Origin: Gracilibacillus caseinilyticus
GTDB lineage: Bacteria; Bacillota; Bacilli; Bacillales; Amphibacillaceae
Length of the DNA stretch: 64,000 nucleotides
NCBI RefSeq assembly: GCF_022919115.1
Contig: NZ_CP095072.1
Span: 372,001-436,000, forward strand
Reading direction: 5' to 3'
Part shown: piece after piece, positions 19,430 to 28,822 of the stretch
Layout of the letters: each line of letters starts with the position of its first letter
How positions within the stretch are numbered: the stretch's first letter is position 1
The notes under the pieces: model-generated
Told to the model about the DNA's origin: nothing
Databases searched by the model: none
Seen by the model: only the letters and a program-made list of their open reading frames with translations
Position numbers and translations under genes: made by a program

Positions 19430-20095
19430 TCAGGATAATCCCCTCAACCCGTTCCTAATAAATTGAATCGTATATTCGATTTCCTGATCATCATCCCAGT
19501 CAAAATCAGGTGCAATCATAAAACGGGTAATTAGAAAACCAACGACCGAACTAATCGATAGTCGGAGTATTGTTTCAACGGGAACTTTTTCTTGTTGCTC
19601 TTCGGTTAGAAAACGTTGGATTGCTTGCGAAAATGCCGGCAGAAGTTTATCAGTCAGTATTTCACTAAGATTTTCTTTTATCTCCGAATGATAAAACATC
19701 TCCTGCAGAACAATTTTCATTAATGGCAAATTCTTTTTTACAAAGTGATAGCGATTATAAATCAATTCTCGAAGGAACTGATCGACGTCCTCGTATTCTT
19801 CTTCTTCCAAAACTTCCTTTACAAATTGATCTGCTAAAAAAGGTAACGCCAGCTTAGATATCACAGGCAGAACAATTGAAATTAATAAATCCTTTTTCGT
19901 TTTGTAATGACGAAAAATCGTCCCTTCCGCAACTCCGGCACGCTTTGCTATTTCACTCGTTGAAGCACCAGCAAAACCTTTTTCTGAAAAAACTTCGATA
20001 GCTGCTTGCACAATTTTTGCCTGTTTAGGAGTTAATTTCTCTTCGTTCATTTCTAATACATCAACTAAGAGATCACGATCCCGCGGTTTCAACAT
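19430..20095 (-). CDS. TetR family transcriptional regulator
   Basis: A 221-residue regulator with its TetR DNA-binding domain at about residues 20-70 ([20 protein letters not shown]...[14 protein letters not shown]) and an all-helical ligand domain. It is the third gene of the operon, after the ABC ATPase and permease, with a GAGAGGTGATCA ribosome site 17 bp beyond the permease stop. A perfect 20-bp palindrome upstream of the operon is the probable binding site, so the cassette would be autoregulated. Confidence 0.9.
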   Translation of the reverse strand: MLKPRDRDLLVDVLEMNEEKLTPKQAKIVQAAIEVFSEKGFAGASTSEIAKRAGVAEGTIFRHYKTKKDLLISIVLPVISKLALPFLADQFVKEVLEEEEYEDVDQFLRELIYNRYHFVKKNLPLMKIVLQEMFYHSEIKENLSEILTDKLLPAFSQAIQRFLTEEQQEKVPVETILRLSISSVVGFLITRFMIAPDFDWDDDQEIEYTIQFIRNGLRGLS

Positions 20096-20112
20096 TGATC
20101 ACCTCTCTAAAT

Positions 20113-21138
20113 TTATAACTTACGATGCTTACGCAATGCCACAATATTCAAAATCACAAACACGATCGCAAAACTTATGATAACAGCAATATCGAACCAG
20201 ATATCCCAAATATCCCAGCCTTTGATCATAATGGCTTTCATCGCATCTGCACCATACGTTAATGGCATGACTTTACTAACGACCTGCAGCCAATCAGGTA
20301 ATGTTTCCATTTGAAAAATACCGGAAAAGAAAATCTGTGGAACGATAACAACCGGAATAAATTGCATAATTTGAAACTCATTGTTGGCAAAAGCAGACAA
20401 TAAAGTTGCCAAACTTAATGCCGTAATCGCAAGCAGAATCGTGACAATAATTAACTGCCAGAAATCACCCGCCATCCAAATATCCAAAAGATAAACTGCG
20501 TAACTGACGATAATAAACGACTGAATAATGGTAAACAGACCGAAACCTAGCAAATAACCAATAACGATCTCCCATCTTTTGACTGGTGTTGATAATAACT
20601 TTTCCAGTGTCCCCTGTGTCCGCTCTCTTAAGAAGGAGATTCCTCCTATAATAAAGACAAAGAAAAAGATAAAAAAGCCGATTAATACGGAACCAACCTG
20701 ATCGAATAGATTCAGCTCATCAGACCCGTAGAAATAATCGACACTCATATGTCTATTATTATCCGTCTGCAGGCTTTGTAATACCTCCTGAATCGTTTGT
20801 AATGTCGTAGAATTGGCGGTAGGATCACTGCCTTCTAATAAAATGGCAAGCTGATTATCTTCCACCGTAATAAATGCATCGTATTCGCCATCTTGAAATG
20901 CTTCTTCTGTTTCTTCTTTGGAAAGATGATCGATCTCTTTATCAAACGCATCATTTAACGCTTGTTCTATTTGCTCTGGTAAGTCTTGTGTGGCAATATT
21001 CGGTTGATAGTCGTCGCTATCGAGTACAAGCCAGATCAGTGTCAGCACTAATATCGGTGCTAAAAGAAGTAATGCTAAAGAACGTTTATCACGAATAAAC
21101 TGCTGAAAAATTCGTTTCGCAACCGCCATCACATTCAT
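20113..21138 (-). CDS. ABC-2 type transporter permease
   Basis: A 341-residue membrane protein of the YhgE/DrrB-like ABC-2 class: one N-terminal helix (residues 22-40), a large extracytoplasmic domain (about 45-150), then five helices between 150 and 335, including the family segment RERTQGTLEKLLSTPVKRWEIVIGY. It pairs with the ATPase encoded just upstream; the genes overlap by one base (TAATG). Export of a lipid-like or toxic compound is likely; the substrate is unknown. Confidence 0.88.
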   Translation of the reverse strand: MNVMAVAKRIFQQFIRDKRSLALLLLAPILVLTLIWLVLDSDDYQPNIATQDLPEQIEQALNDAFDKEIDHLSKEETEEAFQDGEYDAFITVEDNQLAILLEGSDPTANSTTLQTIQEVLQSLQTDNNRHMSVDYFYGSDELNLFDQVGSVLIGFFIFFFVFIIGGISFLRERTQGTLEKLLSTPVKRWEIVIGYLLGFGLFTIIQSFIIVSYAVYLLDIWMAGDFWQLIIVTILLAITALSLATLLSAFANNEFQIMQFIPVVIVPQIFFSGIFQMETLPDWLQVVSKVMPLTYGADAMKAIMIKGWDIWDIWFDIAVIISFAIVFVILNIVALRKHRKL

Positions 21139-21857
21139 TATGCTTCACCTCCATATGCTAAAAAGGCTTCTTCAATCGTGGAAACTTTTTTTGCTACTTT
21201 TATTTCTTCTGGTGTATCACATGCAATAACAGAACCGTTCCGCAACAGGGCTAAGCGATCACATTTTTCTGCTTCATCCATGACATGTGTAGTGACAATA
21301 ATCGTAACGCCTTGTTCTTTGAGCTTATAGAACTCTTCCCATATGGACTGTCGCAATAGGGGATCAATGCCTACCGTCGGTTCATCTAAAATTAACATTT
21401 TCGGTGTATGCATTATTGCTGCTGCCAGGGAAAGTCTCCGCTTCATACCACCGGAGAAATGACGCACTTCTTTATCTAAGTGATTCGTTAAGTTGACTAC
21501 TTCTGCCACATGTTTAATCGCTTTTTTTCGTTTTTTCTTCCTCATACCGTACAGCGTAGCAAAGAATTCAAGATTTTCTTTGGCAGATAATTCATGATAT
21601 AAAGCATCGGATTGTGCCATATAGCCAATTGAACGTAATAACTGTAAGGAAGGAACTTGTTTATTTTGGACAAACACGTCGCCTTTATTAGCCTCCAAGA
21701 TGCCTGCAATTATTTTTACCAATGTTGTTTTACCTGCACCGGAAGGACCTAATAATCCGAATATTTCCCCCTCCTGTACCGACATATCAATGTTTTGCAG
21801 AACTCGCTCCTTACCAAAGGAAAGCGAAACATCTTTCATCGTTACAATCTGTTGCAT
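21138..21857 (-). CDS. ABC transporter ATP-binding protein
   Basis: A 239-residue ATPase with Walker A GPSGAGKTT, signature FSGGMKRRLSLAAA, Walker B MLILDEPTVG and H-loop VTTHVMDEA. It is the first gene of a three-gene operon with an ABC-2 permease and a TetR regulator. ATG 21857 is preceded by AAGGAGG at eight bases; in-frame upstream starts at 21881 and 21875 lie before that ribosome site. The operator palindrome at 21883-21902 begins 26 bp upstream of the chosen start. Confidence 0.92.
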   Translation of the reverse strand: MQQIVTMKDVSLSFGKERVLQNIDMSVQEGEIFGLLGPSGAGKTTLVKIIAGILEANKGDVFVQNKQVPSLQLLRSIGYMAQSDALYHELSAKENLEFFATLYGMRKKKRKKAIKHVAEVVNLTNHLDKEVRHFSGGMKRRLSLAAAIMHTPKMLILDEPTVGIDPLLRQSIWEEFYKLKEQGVTIIVTTHVMDEAEKCDRLALLRNGSVIACDTPEEIKVAKKVSTIEEAFLAYGGEA

Positions 21858-21882
21858 GAATACGACCTCCTTCATTATCAAA

Positions 21883-21902
21883 ATGAGTGATTACTCACTC
21901 AT
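21883..21902. promoter_or_regulatory. Perfect 20-bp palindrome, probable TetR operator
   Basis: ATGAGTGATTACTCACTCAT is exactly symmetric in its 8-bp arms around TTAC. It lies between the operon start codon and its upstream region. It resembles the TGAATGA-type palindromes bound by FadR-like TetR proteins of Bacillus, and the regulator encoded at the end of the operon is the natural candidate. Confidence 0.75.
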
Positions 21903-22053
21903 ATTAAAGCATATAATCTGCTTATTGTAAATCCCAGTCCTTACCACATATTCTATTCAAGCGGTTTGGGCAAAAATTACACGATTGACTAGGTATAGTT
22001 GACTCTTTCGCTCCTTTATTTCTTACATACATTACTAAAAAGGAGGCGTTTTT

Positions 22054-22170
22054 TTGAAGAAAAAAAAGAGCAAGCCAATGTCACTAGATCTAGCAAAAAA
22101 AATACAGAATACTAATAATGTCTATTTGACTGAAAAAGGAAAACAAATCTTAAAGAACTTCACACGTTAA
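22054..22170 (+). CDS. Short basic hypothetical peptide (38 residues)
   Basis: A TTG codon eight bases after AGGAGG opens a 38-codon frame starting MKKKKSKPMSLDLAKKIQNT and ending in NFTR. It is lysine-rich, likely helical and soluble. The strong ribosome site and defined stop support translation, although no homologue is recognised. A weak hairpin (ACCGGG/CCGGT near 22190) follows it. It is read divergently from the ABC operon. Confidence 0.5.
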   Translation: MKKKKSKPMSLDLAKKIQNTNNVYLTEKGKQILKNFTR

Positions 22171-22225
22171 TGATATATGTTAAAAAACACCGGGCAAAAT
22201 CCATCCGGTACTATTTATAGCTAAA

Positions 22226-22770
22226 TATAATACGGATTATGTAAAGTGGAACCGTTTGTCTAAATGGTAATTTTGACAGGTTATATATACTAAACAATGC
22301 TCCGCGTCCTGTGGGGCACGGCTTCAGTAGGCTACTACTTGAAAACTTCTTTGCTGCCTTGTGCCGAGGAAGCTCGCTAGTAGACGCAGGCACAGATAAA
22401 ATGGAACTCACGCTGACGCATGCGGAGTCTACGCATATTTCCTACGCTTAGGTGAAGTGCCACAACTTATGGAACAGCTAAAAGCAGTAGTGCTAAGCAT
22501 TATGCATCATCAGAATAGTATATACATGTACGGATTGCCTTAATATATTATCTGTCGCATTAGTTGTAGAGCTAAATTCATAGTGCAGGCCAATCGCGTA
22601 GACTCCCGCGGTACAGTACGAGCTGAAGATCCACTTTGTGAAGTGCTTTTTCTTCACAAAGTTAGCTGAAGTCGTACCCGCAGGACGCGAAGTGGTTGGC
22701 CGGAACGGTATCCTAGCACATTAAAGTTTTCAAAATTACCACTAAGCTAGGTAACATAATCCTTATTATA
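22226..22770. mobile_element. MITE-like dispersed repeat, 545 bp
   Basis: The left end TATAATACGGATTATGT (22226-22242) is the inverse of the right end ACATAATCCTTATTATA (22754-22770) except for one base. The left half is an inverted copy of much of 4745-5064 (shared CAGTAGTGCTAAGC, GGAAATATGCG and CACTTTG phrases); the right half contains AGTGGTTGGCCGG and a CTTTGTGAAG/CTTCACAAAG hairpin. A possible internal junction near 22520-22580 suggests two elements side by side. Nothing in it looks like a gene. Confidence 0.65.
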
Positions 22771-22832
22771 AGAACTCTTACTACTTCACTAACCTTAATG
22801 ACCTCATCTATTCACGATCTGTACTCATGAGA

Positions 22833-22861
22833 AAGACTTCAAACCATAGATTTGAAGTCTT
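22833..22861 (-). terminator. Terminator of the SRPBCC gene
   Basis: AAGACTTCAAA and TTTGAAGTCTT form an 11-bp stem with a 7-nt loop just past the SRPBCC stop codon. Confidence 0.88.
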
Positions 22862-22877
22862 CTTGTGAAAAAATGAT

Positions 22878-23378
22878 TTAAAATTCAGGATATTGAATGT
22901 TCCCTGTTTCTACTAATTGTTTCAAGCCAGCAAACATCATTTCCCATCCTGCTTTAGTACTGTCATGGTATTCTCTGCATGTCTTGTCGATGTCTTCCTC
23001 TGTCCAATTCTCCTCATGAGGGACGATAATTTTTTGAATAAAAGTCATATTACTGCCGCTGTTTGTCGATTCAATGGTAATGGTGATAACATCTTCCGTG
23101 TCACTGAACTGTGGCATCCGGAAGGTTTTTACGATCTTGTTCGGGGCATCCAGGACACGATACTCTCCAATCGCACGGTAATCTTTCCCTTCACGATGGT
23201 CGACAATTTCCCATTCGCCACCGATTTTCGCCTCACTCTTCGCTACTTTATTAGTCATCTCCATTGTAAAGAGCCATTTTTTCATCAATGATGGAGTGAT
23301 CCATGCCTCAAACACTTTCTCTGCTTGTACGTTGAATGCTTTTGCCATCGTTAATGTAACGGTTGATTGGCTCGACAT
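22878..23378 (-). CDS. SRPBCC / AHSA1 domain protein
   Basis: A 166-residue START-like protein of the activator-of-Hsp90-ATPase-1 family. It has the typical pattern of an early F-x-A-W-x-x-P motif (VFEAWITPSLMKKWLF), a G-G-x-W beta strand (IGGEWEIVDH), and a C-terminal helix with WEMMFAGLKQLVE. These proteins bind hydrophobic ligands in a helix-grip cavity; in bacteria most have no known role. It is monocistronic between two terminators. Confidence 0.85.
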   Translation of the reverse strand: MSSQSTVTLTMAKAFNVQAEKVFEAWITPSLMKKWLFTMEMTNKVAKSEAKIGGEWEIVDHREGKDYRAIGEYRVLDAPNKIVKTFRMPQFSDTEDVITITIESTNSGSNMTFIQKIIVPHEENWTEEDIDKTCREYHDSTKAGWEMMFAGLKQLVETGNIQYPEF

Positions 23379-23541
23379 CGCTTACACACACCTTTATAAA
23401 TTATTTGGACTTACTGCTACTTTACTACAAAAAGATTCTATATTTAAAGACTTTTCATGTAAGCCCGCATAATAGTAAAAAGTTGTAGACTAGAACCACA
23501 CTTACTCATTACTCTGATAAATGTTTTCTCATTAAATAAAA

Positions 23542-23569
23542 AAACTTAGAGATTGACATCTCTAAGTTT
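23542..23569 (-). terminator. Terminator of the thiolase-symporter operon
   Basis: AAACTTAGAGA and TCTCTAAGTTT make an 11-bp stem with a 6-nt loop about 10 bp beyond the symporter stop. Confidence 0.9.
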
Positions 23570-23579
23570 CTCAAAATTG

Positions 23580-25076
23580 TTATACTGTTTTCTTCAACAC
23601 AAGCTCTTCATGTTTTTCCTCGGCGGTCAAGAACCCAATGACACCCATGACAACGAATGATGCTAACGAGGCAAAGAACATTGCTAAATAAATATTTTCA
23701 ATCACATTTAGCTGTGTAAAAATGACATAAAGTCCTGCACCTGTGATTACAGCACCAATTGCACCATAGTTCGTCGCCTTCTTCCAAAAATATCCGAGGG
23801 AGATTGGTGCTAGTATACCGGATAGAATAGCAGAAAAGCTGAACTGTATTAAAATTGATAACGAGTCTGGTCTGTCGAGTGATATATATAAAGACAATAG
23901 ACCAACAACTATCAATGATCCTTTCGCTACTTTCACGGATTGTGATTCCAGCTGAGCATGTCCGATATCCTTCTTAAAAATAGGAGCAAGTACTCGGTAG
24001 AAGTCATTACCAAAACTGGTTGTTACCCCTAAATAAAGACTGTCTGTACTAGATAGAATTGCTGAAATAATCCCGACAATCATGATCGCTGCAAGGATCG
24101 TTGGAAACGAATCGATCACATACATCGGAATCGCCGCATCAGGGCTCGATAGTGACGGGAACAGGACACGCGCGGCTAATCCACCGAGTACCATCAAGGT
24201 TGAGATCACAAACAATACAAGACCTGTTGATAATGTAAATGGCGCCAACTCCTCTTCTGTTTCAATCGATAATATTTTGTTCAGTAAGTGTGGCATCAGA
24301 ATAAAGCTGAATAAAAGAAACTGCACAGCCATAATTGCTAACACACTGTTATATGGACCTTCAACGCCAACAAAGGTTATCAGGTTAGGGTCGACTGCTT
24401 CAAGCTTGGAAGTCAGCTCCCCAAATACGTTAACACCTCCGCCAATGGTCCAAAAGAAGGAAATAAAGATAAGAATCGAAGCAATTGCCATCAGCAAGCC
24501 TTGAATACCATCTGTAATCATTTGGGCATAAGCGCCACCAAGCCCAATATACAGAATAGTAATCGTTACCCCGATAATAATTCCCCAGAAATAAGGGATG
24601 CCGATTACGGTTTCAAATATCGTCGCCAGCCCTACATTTTGCCCTACAATATAATACACATTAAACAAAATAAGTACGGAAACAATCACTTGTAAGGCTT
24701 TGGAGTTATAACGACGTCCTAACCATTCAGGTACTGTAGATACCCGACCGAATTTCTTACCGTAGCGCCAGAATGTTTTGGCGAAAATTAACAAACCGAC
24801 CCAGGAAACCCCGAAGCATCCTAATGTATACCAAAGAACGGATGTACCATATTGATAAGCAAGACCCGGCACACCGATAAATAAATTCGCACTGGAATAG
24901 GAGGCCGCAAAGCTTGCCCCTACCAACCATGGGCTTACCTTACCTCGTGCTGTTGCAAAACCATTCATTGATTTACTAAAGGCGCTACCTTTTTTACCAA
25001 TCCAGGTCACCACAACGAAGTATGCTACTAATAAAATAATGACTGTCCAAAGAAGTAAACTTGAATCTGCTAACAT
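23580..25076 (-). CDS. Sodium:solute symporter (SSS family)
   Basis: A 498-residue transporter with about thirteen membrane helices. Family features are the early GKKGSAFSKSMNGFATARGKVSPWLVGASFAA region, where unwound helix 1 binds substrate and sodium, and SSTDSLYLGVTTSFGNDFYR, which provides the Na2-site serines in helix 8. ATG 25076 lies eight bases after AAAGGTGG; the GTG at 25088 would precede it. It is the last gene of the thiolase/acetoacetyl-CoA synthetase operon, so it probably imports the organic acid that the operon activates. Confidence 0.9.
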   Translation of the reverse strand: MLADSSLLLWTVIILLVAYFVVVTWIGKKGSAFSKSMNGFATARGKVSPWLVGASFAASYSSANLFIGVPGLAYQYGTSVLWYTLGCFGVSWVGLLIFAKTFWRYGKKFGRVSTVPEWLGRRYNSKALQVIVSVLILFNVYYIVGQNVGLATIFETVIGIPYFWGIIIGVTITILYIGLGGAYAQMITDGIQGLLMAIASILIFISFFWTIGGGVNVFGELTSKLEAVDPNLITFVGVEGPYNSVLAIMAVQFLLFSFILMPHLLNKILSIETEEELAPFTLSTGLVLFVISTLMVLGGLAARVLFPSLSSPDAAIPMYVIDSFPTILAAIMIVGIISAILSSTDSLYLGVTTSFGNDFYRVLAPIFKKDIGHAQLESQSVKVAKGSLIVVGLLSLYISLDRPDSLSILIQFSFSAILSGILAPISLGYFWKKATNYGAIGAVITGAGLYVIFTQLNVIENIYLAMFFASLASFVVMGVIGFLTAEEKHEELVLKKTV

Positions 25077-25112
25077 CTTTTCTACCACCTTTAGTTATTT
25101 TTATAAAGTGAG

Positions 25113-25150
25113 ACTTCAATCAGCGGAGGTTTTTGACCCCCACTGATTGC
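25113..25150 (-). other. Intercistronic stem-loop upstream of the symporter gene
   Basis: On the minus strand AATCAG-GGGGGT pairs with ACCTCC-CTGATT around a short A-rich loop. It has no following T run, so it may stabilise or partition the message between the accessory peptide and the symporter rather than terminate it. Confidence 0.45.
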
Positions 25151-25232
25151 TAGCGAAACTTATCAGGAAGTTATCGTCCGTTTATCCACCACTTAGCTTC
25201 TTATTTATCTCTCGAATCTTGAAGTGGGAGTA

Positions 25233-25325
25233 TTACGGACGGTTAGCGCCGTGATAAAACTTGAACCAAATCGAGAGTCCGATAATCCAGAAGACAGCGA
25301 TTAATGCAAGATACGTATAAATCAT
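25233..25325 (-). CDS. Symporter small accessory protein (30 residues)
   Basis: A 30-residue peptide with one hydrophobic helix (residues 2-21, YTYLALIAVFWIIGLSIWF) and a basic C-terminus ending GANRP. Its ATG overlaps the stop of the DUF35 gene (ATGA), so it is translationally coupled, and the SSS symporter follows about 155 bp downstream. Peptides of this size and topology are found next to sodium:solute symporters in Firmicutes and are called symporter small accessory proteins. It likely sits in the membrane beside the carrier; the mechanism is unknown. Confidence 0.75.
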   Translation of the reverse strand: MIYTYLALIAVFWIIGLSIWFKFYHGANRP

Positions 25326-25732
25326 GATTCACCCTCCTCTCTTTTGAAAAAAGGTAATTGTCGCTCATTCAGGACATGATAGCTGATTTCAACCGGTAAT
25401 TGATAGCGAAGCTCCTTTTCTCTAATCAGTAAATGCGTCAATAAGGACGGACCTTCTTCTAACTCAACAATACCTACCGCATATGGAGTAAGAGATTGCC
25501 ATGCAGGGTGACCGGCACGATGCACGACACTCCATGTTTTTAATCGACCTTTTCCTGTCGCTTCCCGCCAAGTAAGGCGATTGCCAAAGCAGTGCGGACA
25601 ATGTGCTCGTGGATAAAAGATCCATTGTTCACAATTCTCACATTGCTGTAAGGTAAACTTCTTTTGCTCAATGCTATTCCAAAATGGTTTCGTGATAGGC
25701 GTAATCGTCGGTTCAGGAAATGAAATATTCAC
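25322..25732 (-). CDS. Zn-ribbon OB-fold protein (DUF35 family)
   Basis: A 136-residue protein with an N-terminal rubredoxin-like zinc ribbon (CENCEQWIFYPRAHCPHC, four Cys) and a C-terminal OB fold (about residues 55-125). DUF35 proteins form tight complexes with SCP-x type thiolases or thiolase-like aldolases and bind the acyl-CoA. Its start overlaps the end of the thiolase-like gene (25729-26892), which is the expected partner. Confidence 0.9.
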   Translation of the reverse strand: MNISFPEPTITPITKPFWNSIEQKKFTLQQCENCEQWIFYPRAHCPHCFGNRLTWREATGKGRLKTWSVVHRAGHPAWQSLTPYAVGIVELEEGPSLLTHLLIREKELRYQLPVEISYHVLNERQLPFFKREEGES

Positions 25733-26892
25733 GACGGCTCTCCTCCTAACACTAATGAGGTCGTTTCACTTAACGTCGCACCATTGCCTGTCACAAGTGC
25801 ATGCTTAGCATTAGGAATTTGCCGATCTCCGCCTTCGCCTCGCAACTGTACAACAGCCTCAATCACATGCGACATCCCACCTGCTAAATCTGCTTGACCA
25901 AAGCCTAGTTGGCCACCATGTGTATTTAACGGATAATCACCATCATGGCTGAAGCTATTGCCGCGGACAAATTCACCAAACTTGCCTTGTTCACATATGC
26001 CGATGCTCTCCAGTTGTACTGCAACAACACTTGTATAACAATCATACAGGGACAACAAATCAAGCTCTTCCGCTGTTATATTTGCCTGTCGCAAACTTTG
26101 AGGAATCGAATATTGAAAAGGCAACCGATCCAATGCTGGCGCTTGACTGACAGCACGATGGGTGATTTTTTCGCCTGCACCTTTCAAAAAAACTGGTCGT
26201 TTAGCCGCTTTTTTTGCCTTTTCTTCCGAGGTCACAATCACTGACGCTCCTCCGGCACATGGCATCACAATCTCTAACAGATGCAATGGATCAGAGATAA
26301 GCGGAGATTGCGATATATCCTCCAACTCTACTGGTTTGTTATAAAAAATTGCTTTCGGATTCTTCAAAGCATTTTTTCTCGACCAATAGGCAATGCGGGC
26401 AAAGTCTTCCTGCTGTGAACCATATTCCTCCATATGCTGTCTTTTCAGCAGTGCATATGACGTGTTGGCCCCGGAAGCACCAAAAGGTACATCAAATTCA
26501 CGAATAGGATTTCGATTAGGCGAACGAGGGGCACTATCCCTTTCATTTTTATTCGCTAAAACACAGACAACTGTTTCACACATGCCGGCTTCAATTGCAG
26601 CTGCCGCACGCCATATCATGCCAGCACCGGTCGCTCCACCGAGATCTACTGTATTAGACATAGCTGGTGAAATGCCTAAATATTCTGACACTGTAGCAGG
26701 TACGTGTTGTGGTGTTTCCCCGACCTGTGGGCCAACCAGTAAACCATCTATGTCGTCTTTTGTAATAGCGGCGTCTTGTATTGCCAGCTGCACCGATTCT
26801 GCTATTAAGCTTAATGTTGTTTTTCCTTCTGAATAGCGCTCTGGTTTAAGCTCACCAATACCGATTATAGCTCCTCTTGGACGTTTTACCAT
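25729..26892 (-). CDS. Thiolase family protein, SCP-x type
   Basis: A 387-residue thiolase-fold protein of the lipid-transfer/SCP-x subgroup. It has PCAGGASVIVTSEEKAKKA, LDLLSLYDCYTSVV with a Cys at the late active-site position, and the glycine-rich end HGGQLGFGQADLAGGMSHV in place of the usual HPLG box. Such proteins act with DUF35 partners in thiolysis or retro-aldol cleavage of acyl-CoAs. ATG 26892 is eight bases after AAGGAG and overlaps the upstream stop by one base (TGATG); an earlier GTG at 26901 lies next to that site. The acyl substrate is unknown. Confidence 0.88.
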   Translation of the reverse strand: MVKRPRGAIIGIGELKPERYSEGKTTLSLIAESVQLAIQDAAITKDDIDGLLVGPQVGETPQHVPATVSEYLGISPAMSNTVDLGGATGAGMIWRAAAAIEAGMCETVVCVLANKNERDSAPRSPNRNPIREFDVPFGASGANTSYALLKRQHMEEYGSQQEDFARIAYWSRKNALKNPKAIFYNKPVELEDISQSPLISDPLHLLEIVMPCAGGASVIVTSEEKAKKAAKRPVFLKGAGEKITHRAVSQAPALDRLPFQYSIPQSLRQANITAEELDLLSLYDCYTSVVAVQLESIGICEQGKFGEFVRGNSFSHDGDYPLNTHGGQLGFGQADLAGGMSHVIEAVVQLRGEGGDRQIPNAKHALVTGNGATLSETTSLVLGGEPS

Positions 26893-28820
26893 CAGTAGCA
26901 CTCCTTTTTTTTGATTTCGCTGAATTCAGATAAACACGCTGGATTGCGAATCGATGCTTTGTTTTTTACCTCCGCACCAATTGCTGTCGTCTTCACTGCC
27001 CCTTCTACTTTTTTGCCGTTGATTGTATGCGGAATGTCTGTAACCTGATAAATTCGCCTTGGTACATGACGCGGTGATGCCTTCTGACGAATCTGCTGAC
27101 GGATTGTTTGGGCCAGTTCTTTCGTTAACCGCTCCGTCACCACACATAAGACAATTTCCTCATCATTGTCAAAAGGCAAGCCAAAAACGACGGAATCTTG
27201 TATCACTTCCATATGATCCACGACACTGTATATCTCAGCAGTACCAATTCGGATGCCACCTGGATTCAGAATCGTATCCGCCCTGCCATAGATAACGAGA
27301 GACTGATCGATCGTTTGTTCAGCAAAATCCCCATGTGTCCATACACCGGGACGATCTGAAAAATAATTATTGCGGTACCGCTCATCGCCTCCTTCTCCGT
27401 AGAAAGTGAGAGGCATGCTCGGGAATGGCTCTGTACAAACAAGATCTCCCTTTTTTCCGAAAACCGAAATGCCGCGTTCATCCAATACATCAACTGCCAT
27501 GCCTAATGCTTTGCAGCTAATTTCCCCGCGAATCACTGGATGAATTGGGGAGCCCATCACAAAGCAGCCAATAATCTCCGTACCACCTGAAATCGATTGA
27601 AGCAACAGATCTTCTTTGATCGTGTCATATACCCAGTCATATTGCTCACTGACCAGAGGTGCTCCACAAGAAAGTATCGATCTTAATGAGGATAAAGTAT
27701 AATCGTCTTTTAATCTTACGCCGGCTTTGGCTAAGGACTCTAAATATTTCGGACTTGTGCCAAAATGCGTTAATTGAATCTCTTCTGCAATATCCCATAA
27801 ATGTGCTGGGCGTTCCGGTAACATCGGCGCTCCATCATATAACAAAATCGATGCACCACTTGCTAATCCCGTTACGAGCCAGGGATACATCATCCAAGCG
27901 GTATTGGTATACCAGAACAGTGTATCTGTTTCTTTTACATCGCCATGCAGCTGATGTTCCTTGACATGCTGTAATAACGTACCACCAACTGAATGAACAA
28001 TCGCTTTCGGCAGACCAGTTGTGCCCGACGTGTACAAAATATAAAGCGGGTCACCAAAATTCACCTGTTCGAACTCTGGTTTAACAGCTTGATTATCTAG
28101 TAGTGATTCCCAACTGACCGCACCATCCACAATGCCTGTTGTTGTCACTACATGCTGAATACTATCCATCTGTTCTGCTATTTCCTCTACCTTATCGGAA
28201 ATATCAAATGGTTTTCCCTTATATTGATAATGAAGATGAGCAATCAATACTTTAGGCTGTACTTGGCCAATACGATCGATAATACCCTTCGCTCCGAAAT
28301 CCGGTGAACAAGACGTCCAAATCGCACCAAGCGAAGCAGTAGCTAATAATGCTACAAGGCCGTCAATATTATTTGTCGTAACTCCTGCAACACAATCGCC
28401 TCGTTTCACGCCTAGCTGCTTAAATCCTTGTTGAGCTTTAGCCACTTGCTCGCTGAGATCTCTAAATGTGATCGCTTGTGTCACGCCTGTTTCGTCCGCT
28501 TGAAAAACGGCTATGTTGTCAGGATTGGCTTGCAGGACATTTTCTGCAAAATTAAGTGATGCATCAGGAAAGAAAACCGCATCCACCATTGAATCTGCTG
28601 GATTGTAATAGCGAGTGCCCTTTTCACCAATAATACCGGCATAATCCCAAACAGCTGACCAAAATTCCGCAATATGGGTAATCGACCATCGGTGCAGTCT
28701 GTCGTATGGAAATAATGACTGATCAACAAACACAGCAAAGGCTTTTAGATGGGACTGATCGATATCACGTTGTGCAGGTTCCCATAATACTCGGTTACGG
28801 GTTACAATTTGACTACTCAT
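26892..28820 (-). CDS. Acetoacetyl-CoA synthetase (acetoacetate-CoA ligase)
   Basis: A 642-residue adenylate-forming enzyme that activates a short acid with ATP and CoA. The P-loop is LYILYTSGTTGLPKAIVHS; GGTEIIGCF is the A5 motif; the N-terminal WSITHIAEFWSAVWDYAGI and the Lys in NGKKVEGAVK fit the acetoacetyl-CoA synthetase branch. ATG 28820 is used because AAAGGAG lies seven bases upstream and the thiolase stop is two bases away. With the thiolase that follows it in metabolism it would convert acetoacetate to acetyl-CoA. Related acids such as other 3-oxoacids cannot be excluded. Confidence 0.88.
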   Translation of the reverse strand: MSSQIVTRNRVLWEPAQRDIDQSHLKAFAVFVDQSLFPYDRLHRWSITHIAEFWSAVWDYAGIIGEKGTRYYNPADSMVDAVFFPDASLNFAENVLQANPDNIAVFQADETGVTQAITFRDLSEQVAKAQQGFKQLGVKRGDCVAGVTTNNIDGLVALLATASLGAIWTSCSPDFGAKGIIDRIGQVQPKVLIAHLHYQYKGKPFDISDKVEEIAEQMDSIQHVVTTTGIVDGAVSWESLLDNQAVKPEFEQVNFGDPLYILYTSGTTGLPKAIVHSVGGTLLQHVKEHQLHGDVKETDTLFWYTNTAWMMYPWLVTGLASGASILLYDGAPMLPERPAHLWDIAEEIQLTHFGTSPKYLESLAKAGVRLKDDYTLSSLRSILSCGAPLVSEQYDWVYDTIKEDLLLQSISGGTEIIGCFVMGSPIHPVIRGEISCKALGMAVDVLDERGISVFGKKGDLVCTEPFPSMPLTFYGEGGDERYRNNYFSDRPGVWTHGDFAEQTIDQSLVIYGRADTILNPGGIRIGTAEIYSVVDHMEVIQDSVVFGLPFDNDEEIVLCVVTERLTKELAQTIRQQIRQKASPRHVPRRIYQVTDIPHTINGKKVEGAVKTTAIGAEVKNKASIRNPACLSEFSEIKKKECY

Positions 28821-28822
28821 GA

